Source of the DNA: Wenjunlia vitaminophila DSM 41686
Lineage (GTDB): Bacteria > Actinomycetota > Actinomycetes > Streptomycetales > Streptomycetaceae
Direction of reading: 5' to 3'
NCBI RefSeq assembly: GCF_000380165.1
Contig: NZ_KB904656.1
Span: 45,394-109,393, forward strand
Length of the DNA stretch: 64,000 nt
The notes under the pieces were generated by a model, which did no database searches, had not been told where the DNA came from, and worked only from the letters and a program-made list of their open reading frames with translations. Positions 52,563 through 60,791 of the stretch are shown here, in pieces. A program made the position numbers and the translations under genes. The stretch's first letter is position 1. The number at the start of each line of letters is the position of its first letter.

Positions 52563-55142
52563 TCAGTACTCTCCGTGTTCCCCGGCGGCCCGGTCCACCG
52601 CCTGCGCGCGCAGCGCACGGGCCACCCCGTCCCTGGCCTCCACCACCAGCCGGCGCAGCGCGGGCACCGGCTGCGCCGACTCCAGCCAGGCGTCGGTGGC
52701 GTCCAGCGTCTGCTGCGAGACCTGCAACGTCGGGAAGAGACCGATCACCACCTGCTGGGCCATCTCGGGGCTGCGGGTGTCCCACACACCCCGCACCGCC
52801 TCGAAGTACCGCGCGGCGTAAGGAGCGAGCAGGTCCCGCTGGTCCGTCTGGACGAACCCGGCGATGGCCGCTTCCTGCAGGGCGTTGGGCAGCTCCTCCC
52901 GCTCCACCACCGCGGCCCACACCTCGTCCTTGGCCTGCGCGGTGGGAAGGGCGGCGCGGCAGGTCCTGGCGTGCCGCTCACCGGCGGAGGTGGCGTCCCG
53001 GCGCAACTCGGCGGCGATGGCCTCCTCGCTGGCCCTGCCGGTGGCGGCGAGCCGGCCGAGCAGCGCCCAGCGCAACTCGTCGTCGACGGCGAGCCCGGCC
53101 AGCGTCTCGCTGCCGTCCAGCAGCCCACCCAGCAGGTCGAGCTGGGCGGGGGTGCGGGCGCAGGCGGCCAGCGCCCGCACCCAGGCCAACTGGTGGTCGC
53201 TGCCCGGGATGGCCGTACGGGCCCGCGCGTACGCGGCCTCGCTCCACCGCAGCAGCCCCTGCTCGCGCCACCCGGGGTCGGCGTACAGGTCCAGGGCGAG
53301 CTTGACCTGGCGGTGCAGCGACTGCACCACGCCGATGTCGGACTCCCGGTCGATGCCGTGCAGCACCAGCTCGAGGTAGTCCCGGGTGGCCAGCTCCCCG
53401 TCCCGGGTCATGTCCCAGGCCGACGCCCAGCACAGGGCGCGCGGCAACGAGTCCGTGAAGTCCCCCAGGTGCTCGGTGACCACGGCGAGTGACTCCGGGT
53501 CGAGGCGGACCTTGGCGTAGGTCAGGTCGTCGTCGTTGAGCAGCACCACGTCCGGTCGGGGCCGGCCGACCAGCTCGGGGACCTCGGTGAGCTCGCCGTC
53601 CACGTCCAGCTCGAACCGGTCGGTGCGCACCAGCGACCCGTCAGTGAGCCGGTAGGCGCCGACGGCGATCCGGTGGGGGCGCAGGGTGGGGGTCCCCTTG
53701 GCCCCGGCGGGCAGCGCCGGCGCCTCCTGCCGCACCGCGAACGAGGTGACGGTGCCGTCGGGGCCCGTCTCGACCACCGGCCTGAGCACGTTGATCCCGG
53801 CCGTCTCCAACCAGGCCTTGGACCACGCCGACAGGTCCCGGCCCGAGGTCTCCTCGAGGGCGACGAGCAGGTCGGACAGCCGGGTGTTGGCGTAGGCGTG
53901 CCGCTTGAAGTAGGCGCGCACCCCCTGGAAGAACTGGTCGGTCCCCACGTAGGCGACGAGCTGCTTGAGCACCGAGGCGCCCTTGGCGTACGTGATGCCG
54001 TCGAAGTTGACCAGGACGTCGTCCAGGTCACGGATGTCCGCCATGATCGGGTGGGTGGACGGGAGCTGGTCCTGCCGGTACGCCCAGGTCTTCATGGAGT
54101 TGGCGAACGTCGTCCAGGCGTGCGGCCACCGGCTGTCCGGGGCGTGTGCCTGGCAGGCGACCGAGGTGTAGGTGGCGAACGACTCGTTCAGCCACAGGTC
54201 GTTCCACCACTCCATGGTCACCAGGTCGCCGAACCACATGTGGGCCAGCTCGTGCAGGATGGTCTCGGCCCGCGTCTCGTACGCGGCGTCGGTCACCTTC
54301 GAACGGAAGACGTACTGGTCGCGGATGGTCACCGCGCCGGCGTTCTCCATCGCGCCGGCGTTGAACTCCGGGACGAAGAGCTGGTCGTACTTGGCGAACG
54401 GGTACGGGTAGCCGAACTTCTCCTGGAACCAGTCGAACCCCTGCCGGGTCACCTCGAAGATGGCGTCGGCGTCCAGGTACTCGGCGAGCGAGGGCCGGCA
54501 GTACAGGCCCAGCGGCACCACCTGCTCGCCGCGCCGGTACTCGCTGTGCACCGCGTGGTACGGGCCGGCGACCAGCGCGGTGACGTAGCCGGAGAGGCGC
54601 GGCGTGGGGGCGAACCGCCACACCCCGTCCACGGGCTCCGGGGACGGCGAGTTGGACACCACCGTCCAGCCCTCCGGGGCCCGCACGGTGAACTGGAACG
54701 TGGCCTTCAGGTTCGGCTGCTCGAAGCTGGCGAAGACCCGGCGCGCGTCCGGCACCTCGAACTGGGTGTACAGGTACGCCTGCTGGTCCACCGGGTCCAC
54801 GAAGCGGTGCAGCCCCTCACCGGTGTTGGTGTAGGCGCAGTCGGCGACGACCGTCAGCTCGTTGATCTCGGCGAGCTCCGGCAGGGTGATCCTGCTGTCC
54901 TGGAACACCTCCGCGGGGTCCAGGGAGGCGCCGTTGAGGACGACCTCGTGGACGGTCGGCGCGATCAGGTCGATGAAGGTGGAGGCGCCGGTCTGACGGG
55001 ACCGGAAACCGACCCGGGTGGTGGAGCGGAAGGTCCCTCCCTCCTGGGCCCCGGTCAGGTCGAGCTCGATCTGGTACGAGTCCACGGACAGCAGGCTGGC
55101 ACGCGCCTGCGCCTCTTCACGGGTGAGATTCGTGCCTGGCAC
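52563..55142 (-). CDS. pepN: Aminopeptidase N (M1 metallopeptidase), copy 1
   Basis: 859 residues. The exopeptidase motif GAMEN (FNAGAMENAGAVT) and the zinc site HELAH (His297, His301) with Glu320 (NESFA) 19 residues on are intact. The C-terminal helical ERAP1-like domain is complete. It trims N-terminal residues from peptides in the cytoplasm; no signal peptide. A close paralogue lies 1.3 kb away on the same strand. Confidence 0.95.
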   Translation of the reverse strand: MPGTNLTREEAQARASLLSVDSYQIELDLTGAQEGGTFRSTTRVGFRSRQTGASTFIDLIAPTVHEVVLNGASLDPAEVFQDSRITLPELAEINELTVVADCAYTNTGEGLHRFVDPVDQQAYLYTQFEVPDARRVFASFEQPNLKATFQFTVRAPEGWTVVSNSPSPEPVDGVWRFAPTPRLSGYVTALVAGPYHAVHSEYRRGEQVVPLGLYCRPSLAEYLDADAIFEVTRQGFDWFQEKFGYPYPFAKYDQLFVPEFNAGAMENAGAVTIRDQYVFRSKVTDAAYETRAETILHELAHMWFGDLVTMEWWNDLWLNESFATYTSVACQAHAPDSRWPHAWTTFANSMKTWAYRQDQLPSTHPIMADIRDLDDVLVNFDGITYAKGASVLKQLVAYVGTDQFFQGVRAYFKRHAYANTRLSDLLVALEETSGRDLSAWSKAWLETAGINVLRPVVETGPDGTVTSFAVRQEAPALPAGAKGTPTLRPHRIAVGAYRLTDGSLVRTDRFELDVDGELTEVPELVGRPRPDVVLLNDDDLTYAKVRLDPESLAVVTEHLGDFTDSLPRALCWASAWDMTRDGELATRDYLELVLHGIDRESDIGVVQSLHRQVKLALDLYADPGWREQGLLRWSEAAYARARTAIPGSDHQLAWVRALAACARTPAQLDLLGGLLDGSETLAGLAVDDELRWALLGRLAATGRASEEAIAAELRRDATSAGERHARTCRAALPTAQAKDEVWAAVVEREELPNALQEAAIAGFVQTDQRDLLAPYAARYFEAVRGVWDTRSPEMAQQVVIGLFPTLQVSQQTLDATDAWLESAQPVPALRRLVVEARDGVARALRAQAVDRAAGEHGEY

Positions 55143-55225
55143 GTCGGCAACTCCTTAGTCTGGCTTCCCGGCCATCCTTACACCCCGTGGGGGGAGCGGC
55201 GGCTCGCCCCGGTGGATGTCGGGCG

Positions 55226-55245
55226 CGGCGCCCCCGGGGGCGCCG
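55226..55245 (-). terminator. 20-bp GC palindrome downstream of the AbiEi/DUF559-like gene
   Basis: A perfect 20-bp palindrome centred on CCCCCGGGGG lies 28 nt past the stop of the minus-strand gene at 55273-56352. It is the likely terminator before pepN copy 1. Confidence 0.45.
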
Positions 55246-55272
55246 GCACACGGGTGTCGGGCGCCAGGGGGC

Positions 55273-56352
55273 TCACCGGGGCAGCGCCACCACCAGCCGT
55301 GAGGGCCGGGCCCGCTCCGGCGCCGAACGCAGCGCGGTGCTCAGTACCGCGGCCTGGGTCCGCCGGGCGTCCCGCAGCTTCTCCGGCGTCATGTACAGCA
55401 CCTCGAGGCCGAGGCGTTCCAACTGGTCCCGGCGGGCCACCTCCTCCGCCCAGTCCCGCTCGTCGAACCCCGGCCACCGCACGTCGATGTCGAGCACCAC
55501 CCGCTGCTCCGGCCAGTACGCGTCCACCGCGGCGAGGAAGGAGCCGTCCGGCCGGTGCAGCGCGACGTTCCACACCGGGTCGGGCAGCCCGCACTCCCGG
55601 ACCAGCCGGTAGGCCCGACCCTCGGCCAGCGCCCGGCCCTCGGCGAGAGCCGCCTCCGCCGTCTCGGTCACCCCCGGCCGCTCCAGCAGGGCCGCCCGCC
55701 GCAGCTCGTCCACCAGCGCGGCACAGCCGCACGCCCCCACCCGCACCGCCTCCACCAGCAGCGTCCGCACCGCCCGCGGGTCCTGGAGCACCGCCACCGC
55801 GTCGGTCAGGGCCCGCACCAGCGGGGCGCAGGGCAGCCCGTCGACCCACACCGGCTCCGGCAGCGTCCGGGAGCGCCGAATCCTGACGTGCCCGGCGTCC
55901 CGCAGCCGGCGCTGCCGCGGGACCAGCACGTCCACCGCGCGCGGGCCTTCCGGGCCCGGAACGCCCGGGAAGCCATGCAGGGCGAGCGCGGCGAGCCCGG
56001 TGACGACCGCGGGGCGGCGCCGGGCGACGGGACCCGCGGCCCCCGGCACCGCGGGCCGCGGGTCCCGCCCCGCACCGGGCCGCCGTGGAGCGCGGGACGC
56101 GGGCTGACGGGTGGTGACCCAGCCGGCGTACAGCACCGCCGACCGCAGGAGCTGCTCCGCGGTGGCCGGCTCGGGGTGGAGCAGGTACACCCCGGGGAGC
56201 AACCGCTGCCACGGTCCCCCGGGGCGGCACCGCTCGGCGATCCGGCGTGCCGGCACACCGTGTTCGCGCAACTCGTCCCCGGTCACGACCCCGTGCCGGC
56301 CGGTGCCGCACCGCGGGAGGGGAAGGGCGCCAGGAGAAGTGTCGTGTCCCAT
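55273..56352 (-). CDS. AbiEi-antitoxin-like / DUF559 nuclease-fold protein
   Basis: 359 residues from ATG 56352, which follows GAGGAAGGG. The N-terminal region (GVVTGDELREHGVPARRIAERCRPGGPWQRLLPGVYLLH) matches the winged-helix domain of AbiEi-type antitoxins. The C-terminal half (VWNVALHRPDGSFLAAVDAYWPEQRVVLDIDVRWPG, ARRDQLERLGLEVLYMTPEKL) has the DUF559/PD-(D/E)xK-like layout with paired acidic residues. Such fusions are common, multicopy and uncharacterised in actinobacteria. It lies between two pepN genes with no toxin partner. Confidence 0.7.
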   Translation of the reverse strand: MGHDTSPGALPLPRCGTGRHGVVTGDELREHGVPARRIAERCRPGGPWQRLLPGVYLLHPEPATAEQLLRSAVLYAGWVTTRQPASRAPRRPGAGRDPRPAVPGAAGPVARRRPAVVTGLAALALHGFPGVPGPEGPRAVDVLVPRQRRLRDAGHVRIRRSRTLPEPVWVDGLPCAPLVRALTDAVAVLQDPRAVRTLLVEAVRVGACGCAALVDELRRAALLERPGVTETAEAALAEGRALAEGRAYRLVRECGLPDPVWNVALHRPDGSFLAAVDAYWPEQRVVLDIDVRWPGFDERDWAEEVARRDQLERLGLEVLYMTPEKLRDARRTQAAVLSTALRSAPERARPSRLVVALPR

Positions 56353-56443
56353 GGTGGTACCCTTCCTCGCCCGCGGCCGGGCGGGGACCACTGTTACAGG
56401 TCCGTGGAGAATCCCCTACGCACCCGCGGCACGCCGGGGTCCT

Positions 56444-59074
56444 TCACGAAGCGGTGTCCGCCGCGACCCCCGGCCCCGGAGCCGCACCCCCGTCCCGGTC
56501 GTTCGCCCGCGCGTCCAGGGCTCGGGACAGCTCGTCACGGGCTTCGAGCACCAGCCGGCGCAGCGCGGGGACGTCCGGGGCCTGAGCGAGCCAGGCGTCC
56601 GTGCGTCGCAGCGTCTCGGGGGAGACCTGGGACGCCGGGTAGAGGCCGGAGACGATCCGCATCGCGATCTCGATGCTCCTGGTGGCCCAGACCTCCTCGA
56701 TCACCTCGAAGTACCGGGTGGTGTACGGGGCGAGCAGCTCCTCCTGCCCGGGCTGGCCGAAACCGGCGATCACCGCGTCCACCATGGCGTTCGGCAACGC
56801 CTCCGACTCCACCACGTCCCGCCACGCCTGTGCCTTGACCGCCGCGTCGGGGCGGGCGGCCAGGCAGCGGGCCTGGTGGCGCCGGCCCGAGGCGGTGTCG
56901 TCCCGCCGCAGCTCCGCCTCGAGCGCGTCGGCGTCGGCGACGCCGTGCGCGGCCAGCGGCTCGAGGAACGCCCAGCGCAGCTCCTGGTCGATGGCCAGGC
57001 CCTCCAGCACGCTGGTGCCGTCGAGCAGCTCCCGCAGCAGCCCCAGCTCCGCCTCGTCCGCCGCGACCTGGGCGAAGCACCGGGCCCAGGCGAGCTGGTG
57101 ACCGCTGCCCGGCTCGGCCGCGCGCAGCTCCCGCAGGGCGCCCTCGGCCAGCAGCCGGCGCCCCCGGGGCCGCCAGTCGGGGTCGGCGTACCGCTCCACC
57201 GTCAGACGGGCCTGCTGCTGCAGGCTCTGCAACACCCCGATGTCCGTCTCCTGCCCGGCGAACCGCAGCACCAGGTCCAGGTAGGTGCGCGCCGGCAGCA
57301 GACCGTCCCGGGTCAGGTTCCACACCGCGGACCAGCACAGAGCCCTGGCCAGTGGGTCGGCGACGTCACCGAGGTGGGCGTGGAGCGTGGCCAGCGAGTC
57401 CTGGTCGAGCCGCACCTTGCAGTACGTCAGGTCCTCGTCGTTGAGCAGGATCAGGTCCGGACGGGCCGCACCGGCCAGCCCGGGCACCACGGTGGTGGCG
57501 CCGGTGATGTCGGCCTCCACCCGCTCGGCGCGGCGCAGCAGCCCGTCGTCCCCCTTCCGGTACAGGCCCACGGCGATCCGGTGGGGGCGCAGTGTGCCGT
57601 CAGGCGCAGGTTCCTGGACGACGGTCAGCTCACTGATCCGCCCGTCCTCGTCGTGGGTGGCCCGGGGGGTGAGCACGTTGACCCCCGCGGTCTGGAGCCA
57701 GGCCCTGGACCAGGAGGCCATGTCCCGCCCGGACGTCTCCTGGAGCACCTCCAGCAGGTCCCGCAGGGTCGTGTTGCCGTAGGCGTGGCGCCGGAAGTAG
57801 CGGCGGGCTCCCTCAAGGAAGGCGTCCTGACCGACGTAGGCCACCAACTGCTTGAGCACGGACGCGCCCTTGGAGTAGGTGATGCCGTCGAAGTTGAGCT
57901 TGGCGTCCTCCAGGTCCCGGATGTCCGCGGTGATCGGGTGGGTGGTCGGGTACTGGTCCTGGCGGTAGGCCCAGGACTTGCGCCGGTTGGCGAAGGTGAT
58001 CCAGCCGTCCCGGTAGCGGGTCGCCTCCACCAGCGCGAGCGAGCCCATGTAGTCGGCGAAGGACTCCTTCAGCCACAGGTCGTCCCACCACTCCATGGTG
58101 ACCAGGTCCCCGAACCACATGTGGGCCATCTCGTGCAGCACCACACAGGCCCGACCCTCGTAGGAGGCCTCCGTCACCTTGCCGCGGAACACGAAGTCCT
58201 CGCGGAAGGTGACCAGACCCGGGTTCTCCATCGCGCCCAGGTTGTACTCGGGCACGAACGCCTGGTCGTACTTGCCGAAGGGGTACGGGTAGTCGAAGTG
58301 GTCGTGGAAGAAGTCCAGGCCCTGCTTGGTGACGGTGAAGATCTCGTCCGCGTCGAAGTACTCGGCGAGCGACGACCGGCACAGCGCGCCGAGCGGGATG
58401 GTCAGGCAGGTGCCGTCCTCCAGGGTCCTGCGGTACTCGTCCCGCACCTGGTGGTAGGGGCCGGCGACGACCGCGGTGATGTAGGTGGAGATGGGTTTGG
58501 TCGGGGCGAACCGCCAGGTCGCCGAGGTGTCGTCCACGGGCTGTGGGTCGCCGGTGGGCGACTCGTTGCTCAGCACCGTCCAGTGCGCCGGCGCGGTGAC
58601 CTGGAAGGTGTACGGGGCCTTGAGGTCGGGCTGCTCGAAGTTGGCGAACACCCGTCGGGCGTCCGCCGGTTCGTACTGGGTGTAGAGGTACGTGGTGTCG
58701 TCCACCGGGTCGTGGAAGCGGTGCAGGCCCTCGCCGGTGCGGCTGTAGGCGCACTCGGCGTCCACCGTCACCTCGTTCTCCTCGGCGAGTCCGGTCAGGG
58801 TGACCCGGGAGCCGTCGAACGCGGTGCCCGGGTCCACCGCCCGCCCGTTGAGGGTCACCGAGTGCACCGCGGGCGCCAGCAGGTCCAGGAAGGTGGTCGC
58901 GCCGGGTTCGGCGCACCGGAAGCGGACGGTGGTCACCGAGCGGAAGGTGCCGGTGCTGCCGTCCGTGGTGGGCCGCGCCGCGGAGCGCAGGTCCAGGTCC
59001 ACCCGGTACCCGTCGACGGAGATCAGACGGGACCGGGTTCGGGCCTCGTCGATGGTCAGGTTCTGTCCCGGCAC
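56444..59074 (-). CDS. pepN: Aminopeptidase N (M1 metallopeptidase), copy 2
   Basis: 876 residues, same architecture as copy 1. GAMEN (YNLGAMENPGLVT) and the zinc site HEMAH (His314, His318) with Glu337 (KESFA) are intact. Conserved blocks such as NFDGITYSKGASVLKQLVAYVGQDAFL are shared almost word for word with copy 1 while the C-terminal domain has diverged, so the two probably differ in substrate range. An inverted repeat lies in its divergent promoter region. Confidence 0.95.
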   Translation of the reverse strand: MPGQNLTIDEARTRSRLISVDGYRVDLDLRSAARPTTDGSTGTFRSVTTVRFRCAEPGATTFLDLLAPAVHSVTLNGRAVDPGTAFDGSRVTLTGLAEENEVTVDAECAYSRTGEGLHRFHDPVDDTTYLYTQYEPADARRVFANFEQPDLKAPYTFQVTAPAHWTVLSNESPTGDPQPVDDTSATWRFAPTKPISTYITAVVAGPYHQVRDEYRRTLEDGTCLTIPLGALCRSSLAEYFDADEIFTVTKQGLDFFHDHFDYPYPFGKYDQAFVPEYNLGAMENPGLVTFREDFVFRGKVTEASYEGRACVVLHEMAHMWFGDLVTMEWWDDLWLKESFADYMGSLALVEATRYRDGWITFANRRKSWAYRQDQYPTTHPITADIRDLEDAKLNFDGITYSKGASVLKQLVAYVGQDAFLEGARRYFRRHAYGNTTLRDLLEVLQETSGRDMASWSRAWLQTAGVNVLTPRATHDEDGRISELTVVQEPAPDGTLRPHRIAVGLYRKGDDGLLRRAERVEADITGATTVVPGLAGAARPDLILLNDEDLTYCKVRLDQDSLATLHAHLGDVADPLARALCWSAVWNLTRDGLLPARTYLDLVLRFAGQETDIGVLQSLQQQARLTVERYADPDWRPRGRRLLAEGALRELRAAEPGSGHQLAWARCFAQVAADEAELGLLRELLDGTSVLEGLAIDQELRWAFLEPLAAHGVADADALEAELRRDDTASGRRHQARCLAARPDAAVKAQAWRDVVESEALPNAMVDAVIAGFGQPGQEELLAPYTTRYFEVIEEVWATRSIEIAMRIVSGLYPASQVSPETLRRTDAWLAQAPDVPALRRLVLEARDELSRALDARANDRDGGAAPGPGVAADTAS

Positions 59075-59175
59075 TGCGGTGCTCCCTTGCGCTGCGGTGG
59101 GGTCTTGGGTGCGGTGCGGGGGTCTCCCGCGCTCCGGGACATGCTGTCATCCGTGGGCTGGCACGGACATATGGA

Positions 59176-59198
59176 CATTCCCACCAGCGAGGGGAATG
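59176..59198. promoter_or_regulatory. Inverted repeat in a divergent promoter region
   Basis: CATTCCC (59176-59182) and GGGAATG (59192-59198) are perfect inverted repeats 9 bp apart between the divergent pepN copy 2 and DsbA-family genes. They could be an operator shared by both. No regulator is identified. Confidence 0.3.
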
Positions 59199-59276
59199 GG
59201 GGCGCCGCGGGGTGCTGTTGTCGTCGTTGCGGGCGCTCGCCCGCGACGACGACCGATCCTTCGCCAAGGAGCCGCT

Positions 59277-59921
59277 GTGACCGCAGCTCACGAACAGCAG
59301 ACCAAGACCGCAGACTTCTGGTTCGACCCGGTGTGTCCCTGGGCGTGGCTCACCTCCCGGTGGATGCTCGAGGTGGAGAAGCAGCGGCCGGTCTCCGTGC
59401 GCTGGCATGTGATGAGCCTGTCCGTGTTGAACGAGAAGCGCCTGGACGAGATGCCGGAGCACTACCGGGACCTGATGCAGCAGGCGTGGGGGCCGGTGCG
59501 GGTCGCCATCGCCGCAGAACAGAAGTACGGCAACGGCGTGCTCGCCGACCTCTACACGGCGCTCGGCACCCGGTACCACCTCCAGGAGAGGCCGAAGGAC
59601 CGGGCGACCCTGGTGGACGCGCTGACCGAGGCCGGCCTCCCGGTGGAGCTCGCCGACGCCGCGGAGTCCACCGAGTACGACGAGGCGCTCCGGGCCTCGC
59701 ACGCCGAGGGCATCGGCCTGGTCGGTGAGGAGGTGGGCACCCCGGTGATCGCCGTCGAGGGCGCCGAGGGGGAACGCATCGCGTTCTTCGGCCCGGTGGT
59801 CACCCCGGCGCCGAAGGGTGAGGCCGCCGCGCGGCTCTGGGACGGGGTGGTGGCCGTGGGATCGACCCCGGGGTTCTTCGAGATCAAGCGGACCAGGACC
59901 CAGCCGCCGATCTTCGAGTGA
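59277..59921 (+). CDS. DsbA-family oxidoreductase of the mycothiol-dependent Rv2466c type
   Basis: 214 residues; AAGGAG lies 5 nt before GTG 59277. The whole chain follows the Rv2466c pattern: ADFWFDPVCPWAWLTSRWMLEVE, VMSLSVLNEKR, WGPVRVAIAAEQKYGNGVLADLYTALGTRYH, VGTPVIAVEG, FFGPVV and FFEIKRTRTQPP. Mycobacterial Rv2466c has a CPWC active site and uses mycothiol; here it is CPWA, so only one active-site cysteine remains, which favours a monothiol mechanism with mycothiol as resolving thiol. Probably cytoplasmic, for detoxification or disulfide reduction. Confidence 0.9.
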   Translation: MTAAHEQQTKTADFWFDPVCPWAWLTSRWMLEVEKQRPVSVRWHVMSLSVLNEKRLDEMPEHYRDLMQQAWGPVRVAIAAEQKYGNGVLADLYTALGTRYHLQERPKDRATLVDALTEAGLPVELADAAESTEYDEALRASHAEGIGLVGEEVGTPVIAVEGAEGERIAFFGPVVTPAPKGEAAARLWDGVVAVGSTPGFFEIKRTRTQPPIFE

Positions 59922-60131
59922 CCGGGCCGCGGGAACGGTCCCACGCCGCGGGGCGCGGGACCGTTCCCGCGTCCCCCGCGTCCGGAGCGGGACCGCAGTG
60001 GTCCGTCTGGTGAGGAAGCTCCAACTCCCGGCGCCGAGCCTTGGCACGGATCTCCCTGCAGGACGGCCGTCTCCGTGGGCTACCGTCGCTTCGTCCCCAC
60101 TGTCCCCGACTCACCCGCTTTGAGGACCACG

Positions 60132-60734
60132 ATGACCCTCGCTGCTCCCCTCCGCACCGGCCACGGCCCCGTCCTGGCCGACCTGCTGCCCGCCGCGACC
60201 ACCACCCGGGCCCGGGTACGTGACATCGCCCTGGTCGTGGGTGGTGCCGCGCTCACCGGTCTGGCCGCCCAGCTCTCGGTGCCGGTTCCCGGCTCCCCGG
60301 TCCCGGTCACCGGGCAGACCTTCGCCGCCTTGCTGGTGGGAACCGCGCTCGGGACCCGCAGAGGCCTCCTGTCGCTGGCCCTGTACCTGCTGCTCGGCGC
60401 GGCCGGAACCCCGTGGTTCGCGGGCGGCACCTCCGGCTTCGGAGCGACCTTCGGCTACGTGGTGGGTTTCGTGGTCGCCGCCGGGATGGTCGGCGCGCTG
60501 GCCGAACGGGGCGGTGACCGCGGCCCGCTGCGGATGCTGGGCACCATGGCCGTGGGCAGCGCCGCGATCTACGCGGTCGGGGTGCCGTGGCTGGCGGTGA
60601 GCCTGGACCTGTCGCTGTCCGAGGCGGCCTCGCTCGGCCTGGTGCCGTACCTGCTGGGCGACGCGGTCAAGGCCGCGCTGGCCATGGGGGCGCTGCCCGC
60701 CGCCTGGCGGCTCGCCGGCAACGGCCGGGACTGA
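60132..60734 (+). CDS. bioY: Biotin transporter substrate-binding subunit BioY
   Basis: 200 residues. ATG 60132 is preferred to an in-frame ATG 57 bp upstream because it precedes a typical BioY N-terminus and follows GAGG. About six hydrophobic helices; BioY signatures VPVPGSPVPVTGQTFAALLVGTALG and LYLLLGAAGTPWFAGGTSGFGATFGYVVGFVVAA. It is the S-component of an ECF transporter; no bioM/bioN ATPase or T-component is adjacent, so it works alone or with components encoded elsewhere. Confidence 0.93.
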   Translation: MTLAAPLRTGHGPVLADLLPAATTTRARVRDIALVVGGAALTGLAAQLSVPVPGSPVPVTGQTFAALLVGTALGTRRGLLSLALYLLLGAAGTPWFAGGTSGFGATFGYVVGFVVAAGMVGALAERGGDRGPLRMLGTMAVGSAAIYAVGVPWLAVSLDLSLSEAASLGLVPYLLGDAVKAALAMGALPAAWRLAGNGRD

Positions 60735-60757
60735 ACCGACCCACGGGAACGCGCGGT

Positions 60758-60784
60758 GGCGTCCGGGGCCCGCCCCCGGACGCC
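60758..60784. terminator. Perfect 11-bp stem-loop between convergent genes
   Basis: GGCGTCCGGGG (60758-60768) pairs perfectly with CCCCGGACGCC (60774-60784) around a 5-nt loop, 24 bp past the bioY stop and 8 bp from the stop of the convergent permease. A likely bidirectional terminator. Confidence 0.7.
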
Positions 60785-60791
60785 GCTTCGC

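Noticed and set aside
56111..59728. A 1,205-codon open frame on the plus strand
   Set aside because: It lies antisense to aminopeptidase N copy 2, whose catalytic motifs are intact; the product is low-complexity Arg/Gly/Val-rich. In DNA with G/C at nearly every third position, antisense frames stay open by chance.
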